From: Meghimatium bilineatum
Lineage: Eukaryota > Mollusca > Gastropoda > Stylommatophora > Philomycidae
Length of the DNA: 64,000 nucleotides
Assembly: GCA_034231615.1 (NCBI GenBank)
Contig: CM067299.1
Coordinates: forward strand, 15,429,863-15,493,862
Direction: 5' to 3'
Below the pieces are notes generated by a model. That model did not search any database and had not been told where the DNA came from. It saw only the letters and a list, made by a program, of their open reading frames with translations. Numbering within the stretch: the stretch's first letter is position 1; each line of letters opens with the position of its first letter. Shown here in pieces: positions 50,601 to 62,600 of the stretch. The position numbers and the translations under genes are program-made.

Positions 50601-53600
50601 CATTAAATACTTACTCTTGACATGATTTTTATTGTATGTAACATTCAGTGCATTAAATACTTACTCTTGACATGATTTTTATTGTATGTAACATTCAGTG
50701 CATTAAATACTTACTCTTGACATGATTTTTATTGTATGTAACATTCAGTGCATTAAATACTTACTCTTGACATGATTTTTATTGTATGTAACATTCAGTG
50801 CATTAAATACTTACTCTTGACATGATTTTTATTGTATGTAACATTCAGTGCATTAAATACTTACTCTTGACATGATTTTTATTGTATGTAACATTCAGTG
50901 CATTAAATACTTACTCTTGACATGATTTTTATTGTATGTAACATTCAGTGCATTAAATACTTACTCTTGACATGATTTTTATTGTATGTAACATTCAGTG
51001 CATTAAATACTTACTCTTGACATGATTTTTATTGTATGTAACATTCAGTGCATTAAATACTTACTCTTGACATGCTTGTTATTGTATGTAACATTCAGTG
51101 CATTAAATACTTACTCTTGACATGATTTTTATTGTATGTAACATTCAGTGCATTAAATACTTACTCTTGACATGATTTTTATTGTATGTAACATTCAGTG
51201 CATTAAATACTTACTCTTGACATGATTTTTATTGTATGTAACATTCAGTGCATTAAATACTTACTCTTGACATGATTTTTATTGTATGTAACATTCAGTG
51301 CATTAAATACTTACTCTTGACATGATTTTTATTGTATGTAACATTCAGTGCATTAAATACTTACTCTTGACATGATTTTTATTGTATGTAACATTCAGTG
51401 CATTAAATACTTACTCTTGACATGCTTGTTATTGTATGTAACATTCAGTGCATTAAATACTTACTCTTGACATGATTTTTATTGTATGTAACATTCAGTG
51501 CATTAAATACTTACTCTTGACATGATTTTTATTGTATGTAACATTCAGTGCATTAAATACTTACTCTTGACATGATTTTTATTGTATGTAACATTCAGTG
51601 CATTAAATACTTACTCTTGACATGATTTTTATTGTATGTAACATTCAGTGCATTAAATACTTACTCTTGACATTTGTTTTACCTAAATTTAAAAAAAAAT
51701 CGTTTCTTGTCTTTTTAATTGAATATGTGATGTCAGATTAATGAAAAATATTGGGGGAAGGGGGGGGGGGTTGTAGGAATGTTGCTCAATATTCTAGCAC
51801 TAAAAATCCTGTTCCGATCTACTGTGAGAGTTTTAACACCCCAACAACTTATCTTCGGAAGTGGAGGCAACAGTGTATGTTGAGGTCACGCCTAAACGTA
51901 AAGGTTTTAAAAAATAACAAACCTGTATGTGAACAGTGTTCTTTATCACGGTCTAATACCAGTTACAAACAAACATGATGAAATTAAACCTGAAGTTTAT
52001 TAGAACTGGGGACTTCTCAAAACATTGCGCACCTATATGTTTTGGAGATACAACACCAATTAGAACTGGGGACTTCTCAAAACATTGCGCACCTATAAGT
52101 TTTGGAGATACAACACCAATTAGAACTGGGGACTTCTCAAAACATTGCGCACCTATAAGTTTTGGAGATACAACACCAATTAGAACTGGGGACTTCTCAA
52201 AACATTGCGCACCTATAAGTTTTGGAGATACAACACCAATTGCATATAGGACTACAACACCAATTGCATATAGGACTAAGTGCTACGAGATCGTAATTCC
52301 GAAGATTTTAACAAAAACTTTGATGCTGTCTCGAAAAGGTAGAAACAAATAGAAAACCACCTGTCATGTATGCAGCAAGTGTAGAAAAAGCATATTTCCT
52401 GTAGGTTGACTACCTTATAAAAAGTCATTAAACATGTGCTGAGGTCGGATGTGTTGAATCGTTTGCTGCAGATATTTCAGTCAATTTGTAGACTACAAAC
52501 AAAGTATTCTGTTCTGACTGTATTCTATTAAATTGCAAGAGTTTAACAATGAACACTCGGAGAAACATCAAGAGTTTTTTTAAAACATTACAAACATAAA
52601 GACACTCTCAGTAAATATAAACCGAAGGCAATCATACGGTGCCGGATTTTAATTATGTTCACAACTTGTGTGATCGGCAATGTCTATTGTTCGCCTGCAC
52701 ATAATGAATAGAGAATTTACATTTTTTTAAAGAAGAATCATAAAGGAATCTTGTGAATTCAAGGCAGGAGAATTGATTCCACTCTGTTTTATAATCTTGT
52801 CTTTTTACTTGATATCATCATATTCAGGTGCCATGCCGGCTGGCGTAGGCGGTCATGGCTCTCCACAGCTCTCTGTCCACAGTATTATGTATCAAAGTCG
52901 TTGTTGTTACCTTGCCGTGCTAGGTTGTCAAACTGTCTAATATTTTCTCACGTTGTCGTCCTCTGTCTCTGCTGCCTTCAATGTTGCCTGTTGTGATTAT
53001 GTTCTCTAAACCTGCCTGTCTCATGAAGTGGCCAAGAAAAGAAGATTGCCTTTTTCTTATATTGTTGATTAAGGTCCGTTTCGCATTTGACTCTTTCAAC
53101 ACCTCTACATTAGTTTTTCTGGCAGTCCCTGATATTCTCAGCATTCTTCTGTACAGGGCCGCCCCTAACAATTGAGGGGCCCTATGCGAAACGAAATGCG
53201 TGGGGCCCTGTCTGGGTATGGAAGAGGATAATAAATTAAATTCTAATATGAATTTATGGGCCTATGAAAGTGCGGCGCCCACTGCGACCGCATAGGTTGC
53301 AATGGCCTAAGACTGGCCCTGCTTCTGTAGAACCACATCTCTGTTGCCTCTAATTTCCCACTTTCCAGTTTGTTTACTTGATAAGAGAACAACATTTTTA
53401 AATCTGGGTTTTTTACTTTAAATCAGGGTTTTTCACTATATATAAATTGTCCCCAGGGGCAGATGCAGGGTAAAGATGGTGATAGGAGGGGAGAGAGGGA
53501 GAAAGCTTTAGAGTAAAGTTAACCTAGAACCTTTATTAACGCTGTAGTGGCGAGATGTTAGCGATCTCACATTTCTTTTGCTCTGCTATATGAGAAAGGT

Positions 53601-56600
53601 AGTCATCTCTCCCACGTACTTACTTCCCGGACTGATCTGGTATATACGATTATGGCTGGTCCGAACTGGGAGCCGTTGCGGTCTGAAAAAAAATGTCCGC
53701 CTCAAATGGGGAATGATTCCATTACCACTAATATGCGAAACCATTGCGCAAAACCACTGTCCTCTGAACTGGCAGAGATTTAGGGGACATTGGAAACAAA
53801 TTTTGCACAACAATATTTTGAAAGCACTTATTATGCCTACTTTATTTCTACAATACGACAATAAATACTTTTTTATTGACATTAATTGAACTCTCTCTGA
53901 AAGTTGGTTGAATCAGGATTATTGAAACCATTGATAATTATTTATTTGACACGGAAACACTAACTGTATTATATTAAAATAATAGGATGCATTTAACAAA
54001 AGTACACAGGAGTAGGCGTAAAGACACAGTGTAACCAAGGTATTCACTGTGCAAACACAATATAGTACCAAACAAGGTAAATGAATACTTAATAATAAAT
54101 ATATGAAAAATAATAAATATATATAATATAAAATATATAAATAAGAAACACCAAGGAGCTATATATTCAACGTGTGTTTTCTTTGGGAAAAATATTTGTA
54201 AGTATATTTTTTAGCGAGTTTAATAGTATGAAGAGAGATCTTCGTAAAATGTACTGCTATATGTATAGTTTCTAACTTCAGTCATAACAGAAGAAATTGC
54301 CCAAAAATGAAATCATGCCATTGCAGCTTTGTCTCATTATAAAAACCACTGCCTTTGCGTTTGAAGAGTGAAAATTATTTTTCAACGTGGTTATGAAGCT
54401 AATGAGATCAAGTGACCACGTGGAAAAATGTCACACACAAAAACCCATCAAAAATTAAGACATTGCATTCCCCCCCCCCCCCATGTTTTTCCCCTTCACA
54501 CCCCCCCCCCCCCCAAATTTTACCGAAGAATTATCTACTACTTTAGTTGACAGGCGTTGTTCTGTAAGTCATTTAGCAAGAACGAGTTTGAGAGGTTGTT
54601 TTAGATATTGTAAACGTACACACATATGGTGTCACCACATACAGCTGGGAGAAACATGAAGTCATTAACACATACAGCTGGGAGAAAAATATGAACTCAA
54701 CACATACAGCTGGGAGAAACATATGAAGACATTAACACATACAGCTGGGAGAAACATACGAAGTAATTAACACATACAGCAGTGAGAAGCAAATGGTGTC
54801 ACAACATACAGCTGGGAGACGCATATGATGGCAGAAACACATACAGCTGGAACAAACATATGGTGTCAACACATACAGCTAGGAGAAACATATGGTGTCA
54901 ACACATACAGCTAGGAGAAACATATGGTGTCAACACATACAGCAGGGATAAACATATGGTGTCAACACATACAGCAGGGAGAAACATATGGTGTCAACAC
55001 ATACAGCTGGGAGAAACATATGGTGTCAACACATACAGCTAGGAGAAACATATGGTGTCAACACATACAGCTAGGAGAAACATATGGTGTCAACACATAC
55101 AGCAGGGAGAAACATATGGTGTCAACACATACAGCAGGGAGAAACATATGGTGTCAACACATACAGCTGGGAGAAACATATGGTGTCAACACATACAGCT
55201 GGAAGAAACATATGATGTCAACACATACAGCTGTGACTAACATATGAAGTGATTAACACATACAGCAGGAGAATTGAAACATATGGTGTCAACACATACA
55301 GCTGGGAGCAACATATGAAGTGATTAACACATACAGCAGGAGAATTGAAACATATGGTGTCAACACATACAGCTGGGAGCAACATATAAAGTCATTAACA
55401 CATACAGCAGGGAGAAACATATACTGGTGACAGACAGCTGGGACATATGAAGTGATTAACACATACAGCAGGGAGAAACATATACTGGTGACATACAGCT
55501 GGGACATATGAAGTCATTAACACATACAGCAGGGAGCAACATATGAAGTCATTAACACATACAGCAGGGAGAAACATATACTGGTGACAGACAGCTGGGA
55601 CATATGAAGTGATTAACACATACAGCAGGGAGAAACATATACTGGTGACATACAGCTGGGACATATGAAGTCATTAACACATACAGCAGGGAGAAACATA
55701 TACTGGTGACATACAGCTGGGACATATGAAGTCATTAACACATACAGCAGGGAGAAACATATACTGGTGACATACAGCTGGGACATATGAAGTCATTAAC
55801 ACATACAGCAGGGAGAAACATATACTGGTGACATACAGCTGGGACATATGAAGTCATTAACACATACAGCAGGGAGAAACATATACTGGTGACATACAGC
55901 TGGGACATATGAAGTCATTAACACATACAGCAGGGAGCAACATATGAAGTCATTAACACATACAGCAGGGAGAAACATATACTGGTGACAGACAGCTGGG
56001 ACATATGAAGTGATTAACACATACAGCAGGGAGAAACATATACTGGTGACAGACAGCTGGGACATATGAAGTCATTAACACATACAGCTGGGAGAAACAT
56101 ATACTGGTGACATACAGCTGGGACATATGAAGTCATTAACACATACAGCAGGGAGAAACATATACTGGTGACAGACAGCTGGGACATATGAAGTGATTAA
56201 CACATACAGCAGGGAGCAACATATGAAGTCATTAACACATACAGCAGGGAGAAACATATACTGGTGACAGACAGCTGGGACAAACATATGATGGTATCAA
56301 CACATACATCTGTAAACCAGTTTTCACAATGATGTTCTGGCGGACTGAAGTGTAAAGTCACTACCATGTATTCAACCACCTGACAATGAACAAGAAAATT
56401 TCCAAAACTAAACCATCGCATCTCCAGCATTCAAAACAAAATCTACTTTTATATTTCTTTCCAATACCCATTTCCTGAGGGGTGTCGAGTTGCATGAAAT
56501 ACATAAGAAATTTAAATTCGTACCTTGTGTTTAGTGGCCTTGGTAGCAGCTTTGCGTTTCGAGCCTTTCTTGTGTTTAGTCTCCTCTACTTCATCATCAT

Positions 56601-59600
56601 CATCTTCATCAGGTTCCTCGTTTTCCTCCTCTTCATCCTCATCAGAATTATCGTCAATTTGAGTAGTATCTGGCAGATCATAGTCTCTTTGATAGCCTAT
56701 AAGGAAAATTGTAACTGCGATGTTAACAATTTATTTTGCAAAAAAACAACACAAAAAGACGTGTCCCTGTAATAGTCTATAATGGGAAATGTAACTTCGA
56801 TGTTGCCAAATTATTTTACAAAAAAGATTATTTTCTGAAATGTAACTTCGATGTTGCCAAATTATTTTACAATAAAGATTATTTTCTAACAGTTTTAGTT
56901 CATAATTTGCACATGTTCTGAGGCCTGAAAGGGGAACAGAATAGCAACACTTCTTTGCCAGAAATGTAGCAAGAGACGACTAAGGGGTTTTGTGGTGGAG
57001 TTAGCCGTCCTATCACATACAAGGTAAAACTGACCCAGAAACTATGCTGAAGCTGGATGTGTCAGGCTGAAAGGCGCGGATATCTCTGCTAAGCTGTAAA
57101 CCATGGAACATTGCACTGCGTTCTCTTGACTACATTTTGCTAATATGCAGAGGCTTGATAATGAAAGCAGAAGTTTACAATTCACTCAATACATCTTTCT
57201 CTTTTGTAAATATATTATACAAGTCTTTGGAGGAGACAGACGGAGTACTTATGGGATAAACCAAGTAAGTAAAGTAAAGTAACCCATATCATTTATTAGT
57301 GCCGTAGGGGTGTGAGATGTTAGCGATCTCACATTTCAGAGGCTCTGCAAATGAGGGCGGTAGCCATTTCCTTTCCATCGCAGTCTTTACTTCCCGGAAT
57401 AATCCGGTACCCATTTAAGGCTGGGTGGACCCGGGGAGCCGTTACGATCTGAAAAACATTTCCGCCTCAACTGGGGAATGAACCCAGGGCCACTCATATG
57501 CGAAGTCAGTGCGCTAACCACTGCGCTAACGCGGCTTCCAGTACCGCGTAATAAACCGAGTAAACCAAAAATAAATCCTCTGATAATGAGTTTAAGAAAT
57601 CAGCCATGTCAAGAACGTCTGTACCTTTGCTTTCAATAAAGTTGTTTATTGCGATATTTTAACCCAGAAATATTCTTGTTCCCTGTGCGCACTGATCAGG
57701 AGACGTAATTCTAAACCGAATGTTTTATCTAGACCAGTGGTATACAGAGTGGGCCATATCTGATTGACCTAATAGTCATAGCTTTTTTGCTAAGGGGCTA
57801 GAAAGAAAATAAATTGGAAGGGACAGCGGAACCGAAAGGGCGCACATAATTATTTAGAGGATATTTGGTCAGACATATACATATAAGATAGTAAGGATAG
57901 TTGACAAACTTTTCTTGTTGGTCTCACGGCACAGCCACAGAGGAAAGTGTGTTCCAAAAGAGTGTCACGGACGAAAAACGGTTAGGAATCACTGATTGTC
58001 TCAACCTATAACCCCTTAGGGTTGTAGAGGTACCTCAGGGTTGTAGAGGTACCACTTTATAAACATAAAACCATCAAGCCTCTCTGTTCTCTGTTGCATG
58101 TTTAGATGTGGAGAAATATAATCCTGTCCAGTCAGTGATATCATTCACACTTTCTTGTTTCCTAGCCTCAACTGTGGATAGGGAATAATGCCTCACCACG
58201 AGCCCAAACCACACACATTTAAGACATTTCATCACTGATATGTTATTTACTGATCCCATGAAGCGTCGTCTTCTCGTGCCCTTCTACGGTATAGGAAACG
58301 TTCACAGAATTAATTACGCCTTGATTCGTCATTTTTGATTGTCGTGTTTCCGTTGATCACTATTTATATACTTGGAGTCACCATGTCTATTGTTGGCCAC
58401 ATATTGTGATCAACTGAAATCACGACAATAATTTTAAAAAAGGAGAGAATGACTTAATTATGTGTAGAGGTATTCTAATGCGATGGTCATGGTCTACTCG
58501 TTCCAGTATCAGTTACGTCTCTCTGCACATACGGTAAATAGACGCCTCTCGTTATTTTATTGAAGTGTTGAATATTCATTATGATATTTCTGTGGGCAAA
58601 ATGTTTAACTGGTGGCACCCATCACCTCTCCAAGTCTCCTTGTTTACGTTTACAAGAACATACCAACAAATCTTCCCCTTCTCATTTTCTAGACACATCT
58701 ATTACCCCTTCCATATTTGTGGTTTCTTTTAATTTTGTATGAGAAAAAATGTCCCAATAATTGTTCAAGCATATTTGATTGGTAGAACACTGCAATATAA
58801 TGTATTCTCATAAAACAGTAAGGCTCACGATTTCATTCACAGATTTGTAACTCACTAGTTTTACTTGTGACCGTATTGCACTAATTTTGTGCTAAACGTC
58901 ATTATAAATCTGCTCTATTACAGTTTGGCTCTTTATATATATTTTCAGTTGCATTTTAAAAATGACTATCCTTTTTTCTGTGTGTGCTTATTATTGTGTC
59001 GTTATTGTTCTGACGATGATCTTATGCCAAAACGTCAATCTGTATTGTATTTATTTTTTTATTGTCGCAATATCTTGAGTTTTGTGTAGAAAATTTTTTT
59101 TTATAAACTTTGTTTTTATATATGTATTACTACTGCTCACTCCTGACTGTCAGAAGTTTGGCTAATTGGTCATGTAAAAAGTCTTACTTAGCAGTTGGTT
59201 GCCAGCAATGGTCACTGGTCCACTTCCTTCACTTAATATAAACGTGCCTCCAACCTTTCCAGGAATAGTTAAGTCTAGAGGGGTCTGAAAGTAAGAAAAA
59301 TTACATATGCAATATGTATACCTCATATTTTTCGGTGATATAGAAGGAAAAATATAGCATACGCAAAATGTTAAACAACAAAATTCTGCACTGTTCAAAG
59401 TTATGTTTTTCGTTGTGATAAATTACTTTCACTGTCATTAAAACTAATAACGGGGCCGTAGTTATCTCGTAAAGAAAGAAGATATTAAACTAAATGATGC
59501 TTGTGTGCGTCTGTGGCTATACTGATAGCGATACCTATAGAGGCGAAAAGGTCCATCATTGTTAGTTTTCAGGTTGTTGTCTAATGCACATTACAGGAAT

Positions 59601-62600
59601 CATATCTCTTGTACTGCTGGCGATATGGTTACAGACACCCGCCACGCCCTTGTGTTGCTGGGGCCCAAAAGGGGAGCAAATAATAGCAACAATGTGTACC
59701 TTCCACTCATGTCGTAAAAGGCGACTAAGGATGTTATGGGATGGAGTTGGTTGTCCCATCCCATATAAGGTCAGAGACCCTAAGCCATGATGAAGTCGGA
59801 TGTGTCATGTCGAAATGCGCAGAAATCGCAGAAATGCTGTAAACCATGACAACGCATTCCTTTCTCCCGACTACATCCTGCTAATCTGCAGGAGTTTGAG
59901 AACGAACGCAGAAGAAGAAGAGAAGAAGATACCCGCCATTTAGTAGAAGTAGTAAAAAAACTGAACATATTTAACGTATCAACGCTGAATGTGTCGGATC
60001 ATTGGTGCAAATAAAACAGCCAAAAAACGTATTTCTGTTCCTTGAACCTCATCCTGCTGATAATCTAGGAGGACCATTTCCCAGATACAAGAGAGATTCA
60101 ATAGGACAATGTGTAAACGAACTAAAAATGATGCTTTTATCTTTCCTGTTGTACATAATAACATATAAAATGTATATATAAATATTCAATATTTTTAAGA
60201 AGAATCATAACTAGGGGTACACAAAGTGAGTAAAATACAAAGATAAATTCATTTTATACATAAAGTATGTAAAATATATAAATTCATTATAAAAAATGTA
60301 TACAATTTGATGAATCGAAACCGCTAGTTGACGATAATACTCACATACCTTCACTACAACCGAACGCTGTCGGGTTCCGAAAGGGGAGTCAAGACCACGA
60401 GTAGTAGTAGTAGAATATACCAGAACCTCTTAGAAGTCGAATGAGTGGGTCTCACATAGGATGTGACAAGACATATCTCCATTTCTTTTTTTTTTCTGAC
60501 GCCAGCAGTGTAGACGAGTGTGTAGAATTTAATTATTACAATTATTTATATGTTGTCAATACGTGACTTTTGTCCTCTACTGTTTCTTTCACCTTCCAGT
60601 TTTCCTGAAATGTTTTTCACAGGAATTCGTGCAGGGTGATATTTCCAAACTAGAACAACTTTCTTTATTTAACTGCTGATATAAGTAGTTCTTTGAATCA
60701 AATAATTAGTTCTGTGAATCATAAGTGGTTCTTTTAATCATATAATTAGTTCTTTGAGTCATAAGTGGTTGTTTTAATCAAATAATTAGTTATATTATAA
60801 TATAACTAATAATATATTATATATATATTATAATTAAATATAAATAATATATCATAAGTGGTTCTTTGAATATAGGTGGTTCTTTGAATCATAAGTGGTT
60901 CTTTGAATCATAAGTGGTTCTTTGAATCATAAGTGGTTCTTTGACCCCTATAATTAGTTATTTCAATCATAAGTGGTTTTATTAATCATATAATTAGTTT
61001 TTTGAATCATAAGTGGTTCTCTGAATAATATAAGTGGTTCTTTGAATAATATAAGTGGTTCTTTGAATAATATAAGTGGTTCTTTGAATAATATAAGTGG
61101 TTCTTTGAATAATATAAGTGGTTCTTTGAATAATATAAGTGCTTCTTTGAATAATATAAGTGGTTCTTTGAATAATATAAGTGGTTCTTTGAATAATATA
61201 ATTAGTTCTTTGAAACACATAATTAGTTCTTTTAATCATATAATTGGTTCTTTGGATAATATAAACACTTCTGTGAATCATATAAAGTGGCTCTTTGAAT
61301 CTTGCGCCCGTGTTCATTTTATTTTTGTTGTTCATTTATTATGATTCTTGAGTAGAAACCAGCATCATGGCACAGGAGACGATTACCATAAGAGCTCTTC
61401 TCTCCCCCATCAGCAGCCATACAAGAGTATGCAGACTGACCATCTTTGTCAGATGCTATGTGATCTGGTATTTTTAGCAGCCATACAAGAGTATGCAGAC
61501 TGACAATCCTTGTTAGATGTCATGGGATCTGATCTTTCAAGAGAGGACACACTTTCTCCAATAACCCATAGTCATACTCATTTCTGTCGTTTTCTGCATG
61601 TGCATGCTATCACATCCTGCAAAGCTCCTTTTTAACTCTGTAGTGAATCAATGATTGCCCACATTAGGTCGGTCGTATGTCTTAGTATTGTACCATCAAC
61701 CAAAGCATTAGCACCCAAGCAGTCTCCCGTTACCTCTGACCCTGCATATGATCTCGTTAGCAAATCTTCAGGACATGTATATAACCTTTAGCTTCAAATG
61801 TTAAGAAGCACGACATCCATACGAAACCCGGTGAATCACTTATTTAATTTATGACAACTTATTATTGATTATAAACCGAAGTCACTGCAATCCGGAAAGC
61901 CCATATGGACTCAACCTCTCCAAACACACATCAAAGTGTATGCATACGTACTTTTCATGTGGCTTGCTGATTCCCCAAATTCCTTACTCTGCCTCACAGA
62001 TGTCCATTTCTACTAGTCCATCGCCGCATCCTCCTAGATACATCATCTATAGTTGTGTCTAATTTCAACAATCGTATCCTAGATACATTATAGTTGTGTC
62101 TGCATTCAACAATGGTATTCTACATCTATCATCTATAGTTGTGTCTGAATTCAACAACAGTATCCTAGATTTATCATCTATATTAGTGTTTACATTCAAC
62201 ATAAGTGTCCTAGATTCGTCAATTACAGAAGTATCTTCATTCAACAGTCTATTTCCAACACAGGAACAAATTTCGTTTTTTTTAATTTACAAAATCGTGT
62301 AAAATTCAGGGACTCATATTTATTGTTTTTTATAAATCAAACATATGTGCTATGTTTACGTGCACATTATTGTGAAGTAAAACATTACCATAGGGTTTGT
62401 TCCACGTGTCAAGTTCGCAATGGCACCTTTCTGTTTGTCCCCATCCTCACCAGTGGACTGGAACACAATAATATTCTGCTCACCAGCAACAGCGTTTCCT
62501 CCAAGTGCTGCCTGCACATACATGCAATTAATTATTACCGGGTTTTACCAGTGAAAGAAAAAAATGGTTAAAGAAGCTTACATTAATTTGAAAGTATGTT

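Noticed and set aside
52001..52352. 125-codon frame with 20-residue repeats
   Set aside because: A 60 bp tandem repeat keeps the frame open; no independent evidence for coding.
57470..57540. tRNA gene on the minus strand (GTTAGCGCAGTGGTT ... GGGTTCATTCC)
   Set aside because: Same head occurs with the same body at 35.1 and 53.5 kb, so it is a SINE.
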